Below the pieces are notes generated by a model. That model was not told the DNA's origin and ran no database searches. It saw only the letters and a program-made list of their open reading frames with translations. Shown here in pieces: positions 23,700 through 34,200 of a stretch of DNA of 64,000 nt. This DNA comes from Talpa occidentalis (Eukaryota > Chordata > Mammalia > Eulipotyphla > Talpidae). Location of the stretch: NCBI RefSeq assembly GCF_014898055.3, contig NW_023601543.1, positions 11,059,314-11,123,313 on the forward strand, in the 5' to 3' direction. Position numbers and translations under genes: made by a program. Position 1 is the first letter of the stretch. The number at the start of each line of letters is the position of its first letter.

Positions 23700-24230
23700 A
23701 TCAACCTTTTAAATGTAAAATATTGTGATTTTTAGTATATCCATAAACTCTGCAACAAATATCACATATATTAGACACTTTCATCACTCTCCAAAGAAAA
23801 CACGTATCGATCAACAATCATCACCCAACATCATTAGCCACATCACCAGCCCCAGTAACAAATAATCTCAGTTTTGGCTTCATGAATTTGCCAATTTGCC
23901 TTCATGAATTCTTTCACATAGAGTAAGTCTTCAAGATTCACACATGCTGTAAAATGCATCACTACTTCATTCTTTTGTGTGGTCAAATACTCCTTCATTG
24001 TATATTATGGCCCTGTTTTAATCCAATAATCAACTGATGGACATATGTGTTATTTCCTCTTTAGCTATTGTGAACACAGTAGCATTACTATTTGTGTATA
24101 ATTGTTTGTGTGGACATATATTTTGCATTGCCTTGAATATTACAAAGGAGTGGAATCCCCAGGCCATTTGATAAATTTATGTTTAAATTATTGAGACATT
24201 TTAGTAATTTAAGTAATAGAATCATTCTAC
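23700..24230 (-). mobile_element. Old LINE-1 3' remnant
   Basis: Contains blocks typical of old L1 3' regions on one strand, such as TTCATGAATTCTTTCACATA and GAACACAGTAGCATTACTAT. Orientation is uncertain and the subfamily cannot be resolved by eye. Confidence 0.4.
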
Positions 24231-25239
24231 CCGGCCCATTATTTCTCTCAAGCTTGAATTTTCTCAAGTCTCACAAGAGACCTCCAAAAAACTAAAAAAT
24301 GCAAAATTCATGGCAACCAGGACCTTACAAAATCCACAAAGCTTTTATTGAGATGACCTCATTTGAGACCACCTCAGAGCCATCACCTCCGGATGTGGGG
24401 GTGGGGTAAAGAAATCTAAATTTTAAACGACTTCTCCCGAGAAATCTTACCCTTCCCGCAGCGCAGAGGCTATTACCTAGAGCGCTCCCAATTCTCCCTA
24501 CATCTCGGTTTCAGACTGAACTTGCACCTGAACCCTAGCCCTGTGCGGGTCCTGGTGTTCCCGGGCAGAAAATAGGGCCTCTGCCTTAGTGGCTTGAAGT
24601 CGGGACCTCGGGCTGCCAGTACCAGGAACACACGGGAGAGCTCGGCGCACAAGGGGTGGTGAGACCTGCAGCATCAGGAAGCAAGAACTCCCTGGAGGCG
24701 GTGAACATCGGTAGGAACGGCGGGGCCTTGTCCATTCCTGGGGCTTGGGCGCAAGTAGTGGGGATCCTCCACTGGCGAGGGTCACCAGCACTGGCGCCTC
24801 TTCCCCAGACCCGGCGCCAGGGGCCAACGGGAGTGATGAACGTGGGTAGGGTCCACGGACCGCATGAATTAGCTTTCCACAGGGCCCGACTGAGAGGCGC
24901 CTTGCCAAAGGGCTCCACTAGAGAGTCAGCACTGAGCCTCCGTCCTGCACGGGCTCAGGAACTTGAGAGCCCGACGTGCAGTGCCTCCTGTGCATCCTCC
25001 ACACTGCGCAGGTATCAGGAAGGCTTGACATGCCCAGGCCACCGAAATTGCGGTCTGACAAGGTCTCTGTACTGACAAGGACAGCGAGCGCAGATAACAG
25101 CAACCTTTCACCCCGACCCTGTCCAACTAGGGCCCCTCAAACTCCCCCTGGGAACAGCCAGCACTTCCCAGAGCGTTACAAAACAGGGGGCCCTCCTACA
25201 AACAGCGGGAAATCCCCCCCAGGAGCGCTCCAACACCGC
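24231..25239. other. Moderately CpG-rich region beyond the right inverted-repeat arm
   Basis: Several overlapping open frames on both strands reflect base composition. It lies outside the right arm of the inverted duplication, at the place corresponding to the CpG island outside the left arm. It could hold the untranslated first exon or promoter of the ZNF449-like gene, but no diagnostic splice donor could be tied to it. Confidence 0.35.
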
Positions 25240-26300
25240 ACCTGCTCCGCAGCACCCGCTGTTCGCAGGTGTATAGGCTTTTAGGGACTTGGCCCCCTGC
25301 CTTTCCCCCAGTACCCTTCTTTTCACACACCTTAATTCCTGGGCCTGTGAATGCGGGTGCCTTGAGCAAACTTTGGAGAGAAGCCATCCACCCCCGCGGG
25401 GAAGTTTTCTTGCCAAAGGGCCCCTGGAGACAAGCCTATAGGGTCAGGCTCTGGCAGACATAGGAGACGGTTGGGTCCTCAAGGGAGGGCTGCCCCTGTG
25501 AGCATGCCACGGATGAAAGGTGGGGCCACAGCTCAAACCACGAGGTCCCCAGACACCCTCCAGCCACCGTGGGCGTCTCAGCAGAGGGAAAAGAAGCTTC
25601 TTAGGAACCAATCCTCAGAAGCAATGGACTTTCTTGAGCGTTTTCTCTGTGCCAGGCACATTCACTTTCCATGGGGTCAGATGTGGATTGGGGCAGGGCA
25701 TTTTTTTTAAAGATTTATTTATTTATATATATAAGAACTGGGGTACAGGCCAGATGTGCAGGAGAGTGAGCGGATTCACCAGAGCCAGACTGGGGATGGG
25801 GAACAGAACAGGCAGACTGACTGAAATAAACTGCTGAGGGGAGCAGCGGTCTAGTCAGGAGAGGTCTGCTGTGCCATGTGGGTAGCTCCCTGGTCGTGGA
25901 TTGAACTCCTGCTGCAGTGGTTGTGGAAAGCCTCATAGCTGCGTCCCAATACCTTGTGCCACCAGGGAGGCCCCTGGGCGGGCATTTTATGAAGTAGATG
26001 CTGGGGTTATGCTCCGGAGGCAAATGGAAGCATTAGGGCTGGGTTGCAAAAGGCTATCATGTCTAAAAGATCAATCGGCTGCCAAGTCCAGGAGAAGGTC
26101 CGGGTGAAGGGGAATATGGGGACACAGAGTGGATGTGCATGATTGGGTGGGAAGTCAGGAGGGTTTTTCACTTGTCCCCACTCCAGGAAAGGGAACAAGT
26201 ACCCGAGCTTTTCAACAAATACAGGGAGAGGACCCATGGCAGGTGGGCAGGTCCCGCCTTGTCACCTGTGGACACATGCATGTGACCAGCTCTGTGACCT
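25240..26300 (-). repeat. Right arm of the long inverted duplication
   Basis: The reverse complement matches 5899-6645. Identity is clear on both sides of the SINE at 25701-25973, which is absent from the left arm and therefore inserted after duplication. The arms lie about 18.6 kb apart in opposite orientation. Confidence 0.85.
25701..25973 (-). mobile_element. tRNA-derived SINE inside the right inverted-repeat arm
   Basis: Full element flanked by GGGCAGGGCATTTT / TGGGCGGGCATTTT. Confidence 0.9.
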
Positions 26301-26795
26301 CTGAGTTGAACTAAGAACATCTGCCTGTTGTTCAGAGAGCGAGCCTTGCAGGGGTCTATGGATCGAACCTCATCACCATTTCCCTGGCACTGACTTTGTG
26401 ACCTGGGACGATGTGTTCAGTTCCCCTGAGCTCAGACCTCAGTCCCCTCATCTCTATTCTGTACCTCTAGTTAGTCCTCACCTCCTGACACTGGGTGGGG
26501 CTAAATGAACCCCGAGGGGGGTTAGAACAGCCCCTGTACAGAGCAGGATAAGTGGGATAAATGTCCTTCCTTATGAACGCAGACCAGAGTCCCACTGCCT
26601 GCCCAGTTGCTGTGTCATTGTCTCATGACACAGCCCCTTGGCATGCTATTGCAGCATGAGGGTCAAGGGATGTTGGCTGAAGTGCAGGCACCAGGGGAAA
26701 AGCAAGAGGGGCTGATCATTTGCTGCTGTTGCAGAGCAGGGCTCTAGCCTAAGAGTCTGTGACTGAAGGTACTCAGAGTTGCTCAGAGCTACATG
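26301..26795. other. Intergenic DNA, faint MIR/L2-like traces
   Basis: The region near 26390-26470 has a GACTTTGTGACCTGGG-type MIR motif. Nothing else recognised. Confidence 0.4.
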
Positions 26796-27265
26796 TGTTA
26801 TAGGACAGCCCTGATATTGAACGGGTTGCCTGGCTGTGGGTCCTCACCCGCGCGCTTACAAGGGACTTATGAATACTCCACTACAGGCACTCACAAAAGG
26901 TTAATAAAAGGTTTATTTACAAGGGAAAAGGAAAGAAGGAAAATGGACAACTCAGGGAGAAAATAGGGAAATAAAGTCTTTAATGCGTCCTACCCGATCC
27001 CCCGACCTGGAAACCCAAAGTCACTCTCAGAGCTGGCCGGACGCTGCGAGCTGGCGGGGAGCCAAAATGGGGGACCCCCTCCAAAGCCCACGTGTCTGGC
27101 TTTATATCAACCTGGCTGCTTCACCCCACCCTCAGGTCCCAGCCACCTTCCCTTTGGTGGGGATGGGATTTGGAGTTCCCAGTGTCTTTGGCTTTGGCCT
27201 GGGGTGGGAGTGGAGTCCACAAAGTCTGTATGGAATTAGCTTTAGGACATCCTTTCCCCCTAACA
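26796..27265 (-). mobile_element. Solo LTR, perfect 4-bp target duplication CATG
   Basis: On the minus strand it reads TGTTAGGGGGAAAGGATG at 27265 through to CTATAACA at 26796 (470 bases). CATG at 26792-26795 and 27266-27269 is the target duplication, as expected for class I (gamma-type) retroviruses. Polyadenylation signals are present on the minus strand. It matches the LTR at 37775-38246 in inverted orientation. It lies 0.65 kb upstream of the ZNF449-like start codon and points away from the gene. Confidence 0.9.
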
Positions 27266-27479
27266 CATGGACTTTCAGGGTTATTCACCAGTGTTGTGTG
27301 CATTGCTGCCCCATTTCGCTTGTGGCTTAGCAATCTTCAGAACCACAAGAGAATTGCTGCTAGCCTGGGAGTGGGGGTAAGGCCGGCACATTCCTTGGGG
27401 GTCATGGAAGTCATGGGGTTCTAGCCGGGGGTCCGTGGAATTCTGGAAGAGCTGTCCACTAGAGAATTCTGCAAGAATG

Positions 27480-27570
27480 TCTGCTGAGCACTGGGAATGT
27501 GGCTCATGTGACTGAGCTACTGAGTTTTCAGTTTTGATGAATTGAACCTGAAAGTGTCACAGGGAACTAA
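27480..27570. mobile_element. hAT-like MER5-type remnant
   Basis: GAATGTGGCTCATGTGACTG followed by a GAGTTTTCAGTTTTGATGAA-like block resembles the MER5 core. Short and diverged. Confidence 0.5.
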
Positions 27571-27903
27571 TGTCTACTGTATCTGACAGCACAGTTCCAG
27601 AGGGTCTGTGTATGGTCTTGAGCATCATGCGGATGTTTTTGAAACTGGCTGCAGAATTGTGTGTGTGCATTTTTCTAGGAAGAGAAACCAGATTGTCAAA
27701 GCCACCAAAAAGAGAATGAGCGGCTGCTTTAGGGCTTTGGTGAAAAGTAAGCAGGTTGAGGGGGTAAGTATGCCCTCTGGTAACCACTCCTGTTTCTCCT
27801 TTCTCATTTCTTCCTGCCCTCAGCTGTAGGTGGCTCCCCCTGACCTCTAAAGAAAGAAAGAAATTGGAGTCTGAGACTTGAGGCCCCAGAGAAACTGTAG
27901 ACT

Positions 27904-27917
27904 GCCAGCAGGGGGCG
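27904..27917 (+). promoter_or_regulatory. CTCF-like motif abutting the start codon
   Basis: GCCAGCAGGGGGCG matches the core consensus of the insulator protein CTCF (CCAGCAGGGGGCGC type) and ends one base before the ATG at 27918. Binding is inferred from the motif alone. Confidence 0.5.
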
Positions 27918-28271
27918 ATGGCTGTGGCCCTGGGTTGTGCGATCCAGGCCTCCTTGAATCAGGGCTCCCTGTCTCAGGAACATGATACTGACAGTGAAGT
28001 CTTCCGTCAGCGCTTCAGGCAGTTCCAGTACAGAGAAGCAGCGGGGCCTCATGAAGCTTTCAACAAACTCTGGGAGCTGTGCTGCCAATGGCTGAAGCCA
28101 AAGATGCGTTCCAAGGAACAAATCCTGGAGCAGCTAGTGCTGGAGCAATTCCTAAGTATTCTGCCCCCAGAGATAGAGACCCGTGTGAGGTCATTTGGCC
28201 TACGACCTACAGAAATGATGTTGGCATTCATAGAAATCTTGGAGCGGGAAATGAAGACACCAGAGCGGCAG
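27918..28271 (+). CDS. ZNF449: ZNF449-like exon: N-terminus and SCAN domain
   Basis: 118 codons from the ATG at 27918 to the donor CAG|GTAGGAA. The SCAN domain spans about residues 25-110: [50 protein letters not shown] and IETRVRSFG, followed by a [18 protein letters not shown] helix. It keeps the hydrophobic core and the conserved tryptophan and proline residues, so it looks dimerisation-competent. The ATG context GGGCGATGG is good. The third SCAN helix is more diverged from human than the rest. Confidence 0.88.
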
Positions 28272-31200
28272 GTAGGAAAAGAGAGCAGGTTGGTGGCAAT
28301 TAGACCAGGACTATTATCAGGTACAGTCTGAACCCCAACATTTCTTCACTGTCTTTGCATTTTTCTCTTATTCTAAAATGAGCACATGGGTCAGTGCGTC
28401 TCACTTTTTACTCAAAATCTGTACCCTGGGGCCTCCCCGGTGACACAGCGATTGAGCGCTGGGTTGCGAAGCTGCCCGCAGCCTCTGCAGCGCCGGTTCG
28501 ATTCCCGGCTGCTCCCCGGCCACCGGAGGAGGGTCCCACATGGTGCGCAGACCTCTCCTGCCGCCCGCTGCTCCCCTCAGCAGTGTACTTCGGTCCTTCT
28601 GCCTGCTCTGCTCCCACTCTGGCTCTGGTGAATTCTCTCACCCTCCCGCACTTCTGACTGTACCCAATGCTTGTATAAACAAAACAAAGGAGCAAACAAA
28701 TAAATAAATAATTAAAACATGCCTCTATAAAAGAAAAAAAATAAAATAAAATCCAAAAAAAAAAATCTGTACCCTAACAAATATGGTGTAATATCCCCTA
28801 AATATCCTTAAATGAAATTCACAGATCCAACACCTACAAGTCTCATGCATGCAAACTCTTGATATTAAGACCTAGGGAGCCAGATTCAGTCCTGGCCTGT
28901 TTCATATGCCCTTTGCTACTACTGGACTGTGTTCCTACTGTGAAGTTGCTTCAAAACGGGATGGAAAGAGAAGCAACAGAACAAATGCACGCCCCTCCCC
29001 CTACAAAATGTTAGTGTTACTTTGGCTGTACATGAGGAAATTTGCCAGCCCCGAGTCCAGTAGAGTCTGAATGGATATCTAGGCAGGAAGAGGCTGGCAG
29101 CTGATTATGAACTAACAAGCATTCAGCAAGTTGGAGGATGACCACACTTGATGATGACACCTGGGAAGGTGCCAGGCTGCCTGTAACCTGAGGGAGCCCC
29201 ACTCCGAGCCAGGTCGCTGCTGGTCACGTGATTTCCAAAGTGGCAAGTAGCTCCTGGTCCGTCTGCACTATTAACACGTAGGGTAGGTTTCCTTTGACTT
29301 CCACAGAGGATCATTCCTGTGAATGTCAAGTTATGCAAAAATTATTCAAAAGAAAGGAATTTTAAGTTTATGAGCAACAGTGAGGTTGTTCACAGGTTCT
29401 TTTTACCAGTACCCCATGAGGACGGGCACTGGCCTGCGTTCGGTACTACCTAGTACAGCCTCTCTTGGCGGTAGGCCATAGCTGAGCACAGGGTAAACTC
29501 TTTGGGACAAGAAGGAAGTGCTTCTGGGTGGGCATGAGGGACACACAGCCTGTGTGTTGATGGGGCTCTCCCGTTAGACCATCTGAACAGGAGACTCACG
29601 AACTATTCGGTACCCCTAGCATGGAAGGAGTTCATGGTTTTCCTGCCTTTGTCTGCCTTCTTGGTTTGGTTCACCTGTGAGATTTTACAGTGTAGTCTAG
29701 TCAGGCACTGCCCAGTATGGTAGTTCTAGCCAAGGGGGGCTCGTGAGCCCTTTCAACGTGGCTAGTTCAAAGTGAGTTCTACTCTGAGTGTCCCCCATTT
29801 CAGAAGATTCAGTGTAATGAATGAAGTAGGGGAACTCTCTCAATAATTGCTAACATTACATTCTTAAGCTCTGATTGCTAGCTATATTGGGTTAGATCAT
29901 ACATGTTCAAATTGATTTCAAGTGTTTCATGTTTTCATCCTATGGCTACCCCCACATGTAACATGACAGGGTGGCTGGCATGAAATGCCCCTGGGCAGTG
30001 CTGGTGTTGATTTTACAGTGACGAATTCTGGCATTTCCCCCAGATCGATAGCCAGGAAATGTTCTTGGAAGAACTGGCACCAGTGGGAATGGAAAACATT
30101 CCACCAAACATGCAGCTGGACTCAGCCCCGCTCCAAGTGATGGGAGCTGCCCCGGAGGCTGCAATGGCAGAGGCGTGGATGCCACAGGCAGGGCCTCAGG
30201 AGCTGAACTACACAGCTGCTGGGGAATGCCAGCCCTTTCCAGACCCGGGTAAGACAAGGGATTCAATTCCTTTCTTTTTTTTTTTTTAATAGAGGCATGT
30301 TTATTTATTTGTTTGTTTGTTTGTTTATACATGCACTGGGTACAGTCAGAAGCACGGGAGGGTGAGAGAATTCACCAGAGCCAGAGCGGGAGCCGAACAG
30401 GCAGAAGGACTGAAGTACACTGCTGAGGGGAGCAGCGGGGGGCAGGAGAGGTCTGCGCGCCATGTGGGACCCTCCTCAGGTGGCCGGGGAGCAGCCGGGG
30501 ATCGAACTGGCGCCGCAGAGGCCGCGGGCAGCTTAGCAACCCAGCGCTCAACCGCTGCGCCACCGGGGAGGCCCAGGATTCAATTCCTTTCATTGGTTTC
30601 TGTTGTGAGAGCTCCAGAGCTCTTCAAGGCTGGGGCTGGGCTCAGAACCAATTAAGCCTTGAAAATGGTCCTTGCTGATAGAGGAGGGGGACATCGCTGT
30701 GGGACTAGCTGGGCATCAGGACTGTTAGATGCAGGACATTAAGAACCCCTTAAGCCACTGACCTGTTAGGACACCTGAGAAGAATGTCACAAGGTTTTAA
30801 GAAAGCCATGGCAGGATGGGTAGTCTGGGGAAGGGCTGATTTTGCAGCAAACTTTGATCAGTGGCACCAGCGATGTTGGGGCTGCCGAGCACCTCAGGTG
30901 CTTTTATGCCCCAAGAGCCCCATTCACAGTTAATTCTTTATTCCATTACTCTTTTCAGATCATTTAAGAGGGTTCAATCACTCCTTATCTCATTCCATCA
31001 AAACCTCCAACAGAGTTTCTGCAAGTACTGAGCACACTGTCCTGTCAGGACCCCCTGGGGTGCATGTTTAACCAGCTGTCCAGGTGAACACCCTGCACAC
31101 CACTTTTGGAAGCACCTCTGCAGGCAGGCCTGGCTTAGGACTAGAAGGAGGAAGTCAGGTGGAAAGGGGCAGCAGGCCCCAATAGTGCTGGTTCCTTTCA

Positions 31201-34200
31201 CTCTCGCTGGGGATTTCTTTCACTGCTACCCGTGATCCCTGTCTCTACCCAGCTCCTGCCCCCTCCCATAAAAGCCATGGCCCAGGCCTGGCCAAAACCC
31301 CTCCCTTTACGGTCTCTGCCACAGCTTCCACATGTTGGAACCTTCAGCAGACTGAAGTAGCAAGAAAACTAAAGGGACATACAAAAGGAACATATTGAGA
31401 ACAGTCCAAGTTTTAAATATTGATCTCATCCACCCATAAGTAGCTCAACCAGGGCCTAGCAACTTTGCCACTTCGCACATTTAAAGCTTATTCATTTCAC
31501 TGCTAAATATCCCCACCTGCTGAGAGCCAGGCACAGTACAGACCCTGGGGTCAGTAGTACAGCACAAAGATGACCCGTTCCTGGCGTCCTGGAACTGGAG
31601 CTGCTGCGGTCAATTCAGATCTGTAAGTGGGTACGGGATGTGATGGAGACAGACTGTGAAAGGACGCGTGAACAGGTGGGATGCTATGGGACCTCCTAGG
31701 AGGGGCCCCACGCCAGCTTTTGGCAAAGGGGGTAGAAGACCTGAAAAAGGGGGCATGTGGGTGGAATCCTCTAGGGAGACTTGCAGTGAGCCTGCTGAGT
31801 GGAGGAGTGGGAGGAGAGAGGGTGTGGGAAGCATGCACAGATGTGCACAGGCCCAGAGTCATGAAGGACCTGGCAGTTTGCAGAGCTCCTGCTGCGGGGG
31901 TAGGGGCAGAGGGGCCATCCAAGGGGCAGGAGGGAGAAGAGGATCCTGGACTGGGAAGAAGTACTTAGCACACTTAGTCAGCTGTGTTGAGAAGTTATGC
32001 TTATTATCAGGGAGGTGGGGAACCCCTGGATGCTCCTAAGGAGGGGAAGCTGAACAGTGGCTTTGCCTTTTACATGACCGTTCTGCCCAGGAAGGCGTGA
32101 GACAGGATACAGGGACACGCTGGGCTGGCGGCTGCGATCACCCAGGTGGGAGCTGATGTCCTAGAGTAGGGTCACGTGGTGGTGATGGCACAGAAAGGGC
32201 AGGATTCCAAAGATATTTAGCCTGGGCATGGATAGGCCTTGGTGATGGACTGGTCACCGGGGTGTTGAGGAAGAGATGGTGAAGATTGGCATCCTGTTTG
32301 CCGGCCAGTGGCCATGGACATGGCCTATTGTTCCCTGACACAGAGAACAGGAGGAGGCTCAGAACTGGTGAGCTAGATTTGAGCATGAGGAATTGGGAGT
32401 GCAGATGGATCCATTGTGGAGGTGCAACTCAGGAGAGACAGATGTGCAAGTCAAGAGCTGTAGAATACATGGTAATGGAAGCCTTAGGGTGGCGGCCTGA
32501 TCGGCAGTGGTTACACACAGGCAGAAGCACAGGGTTCCCTGCAGACACTGGCAGACACCAGATCAGAAAAGGCCACTGTATGTGAATTCCTGACCTGTCA
32601 CTTCCAGGTACCTTGCCAGGTTCCTTGCTTTGCAGTGCCCTCTCTAGCCACATCACAATAGATATTCTACACCCTTTGACCCATTTGCTCCTAAAGCCAG
32701 TAGATATTCTTACTCTAGGGCTTACCTATGGCTTTTCTTTTCTGCAGGTTTCCAATCCCAGTGGCATGTCTCTTCTCCCGGAGGCTGGCCAACCGTGGGG
32801 ACAGGCACAGGTGAGACGCCCCCTCTCCTTGGAGAGGATGCCTTGGTCCCTTCCTGTCCTTCAGTAGGAGCTTACCTTGGCTGGGTAGGCCCATGTCCCC
32901 AGAGAATTCATCTCAGACACTTTCAGTGTGATCGCTGATGATGACTGTGTCTCCCTTTCTGCATTGACTGAATGTCTCCAGGCACCATACTTTGTGCCTT
33001 CTCTGGCAAGAGCTGGGCCTGTAGCAGATGTGGGCTCTGTCTTCTTTTGGATGGAGGTGACAAACAGGACAAACCCACAGGAAGCAGGATGTATCTATTC
33101 TGGTCATAGCCCAGTCCTACAAAACAATGTCATCCATATTCCACTCTCGGGCTACCTACATCTCCAGATCTGTGCACAGCTTTCTTGAAAGTCTATATTT
33201 TGTGTGTTAGCCTGCAATGATCAGCAGGACCTTGGTGCAATTTGGAATTATCAGTCTTGGTGCAATTTGGAATTATCAGTGTGTCTGCATATTCATCCCC
33301 ATGCTTTAGCTGATACAGGCTACTGAACAGGTTGGGACAGCAAAGCACTGGGAGAGCCAGGAGCAGAGCTTTGATTGTCGGGGGAGTGGTGGGTAAGAGC
33401 ACCCGAGGCTGTGGAGCCTGAGGATGTTTCACATATAAGAAGGGCATGAGTCTAACATGTAGGTGGAAGCTCAGGACTGGGCCGGCTTCTGAAAGCTGCA
33501 TCCAGGGTGCTAGCTGGGTGAGGACCAGGTGGAAGCTGTGGGTGCCCCCATGCTAGTGCTGCACAGAAAGGAGCAGCCGGACTCTGGCCAGGCCCCGTGG
33601 CCCAATTGCCTGTTTGGCCCCCAGTTTCATTTTCTGAGTGCGAGGTTGGGCCTCTAGGGCTGTTTGAACTCCTCTGTCTTCCCATCTTGGCTGCTTCCCA
33701 CCCAAAGGGCAGCCGGTGTCTAAGCCACGTATGATGAGATCTGCAGCCTTAAGAGTTACTAGTCCAGGGCCTCCCCTGATGGCGCAGCGTTTGAGAGCTG
33801 GGCTGCGAAGCTGCCCGCAGCCTCTGCAATGCTGGTTCGATCCCCGGCTGCCGGCGAGGGTCCCACATGGCGCGGCAGACCTCTCCTGTCTTGCCTGCTG
33901 CTCCCCTCAGCAGTGTATTTCGTCAGTCTGCCTGTTCTGTTCCCTGCTCTGGCTCTGGTGATATCTCTCACCCTCTCGCGCCTTCTGGCTGTACCCAGTG
34001 CTTGTATAAATAAATAATTTTTTAAAAAAGTTTCCCGTCCAGGCTCTAGGCGCAGGAGGGAAAACCACAGGAACACATCCTGCCATCCTGAACACTGGCT
34101 TTCCTGTCTCCCTTATTGGGGGATGTTCTGGCCTGTGGGTTTCTGCTCCCCTCATGCTGGTTCTCACCCTCCAGTCTTTCAGTTGGCTCCCACTGTACCT

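Noticed and set aside
32750..32810. Candidate extra exon of the ZNF449-like gene
   Set aside because: Splice-like ends and compatible phase, but the peptide does not resemble ZNF449, whereas 35231-35335 does and keeps phase on both sides.
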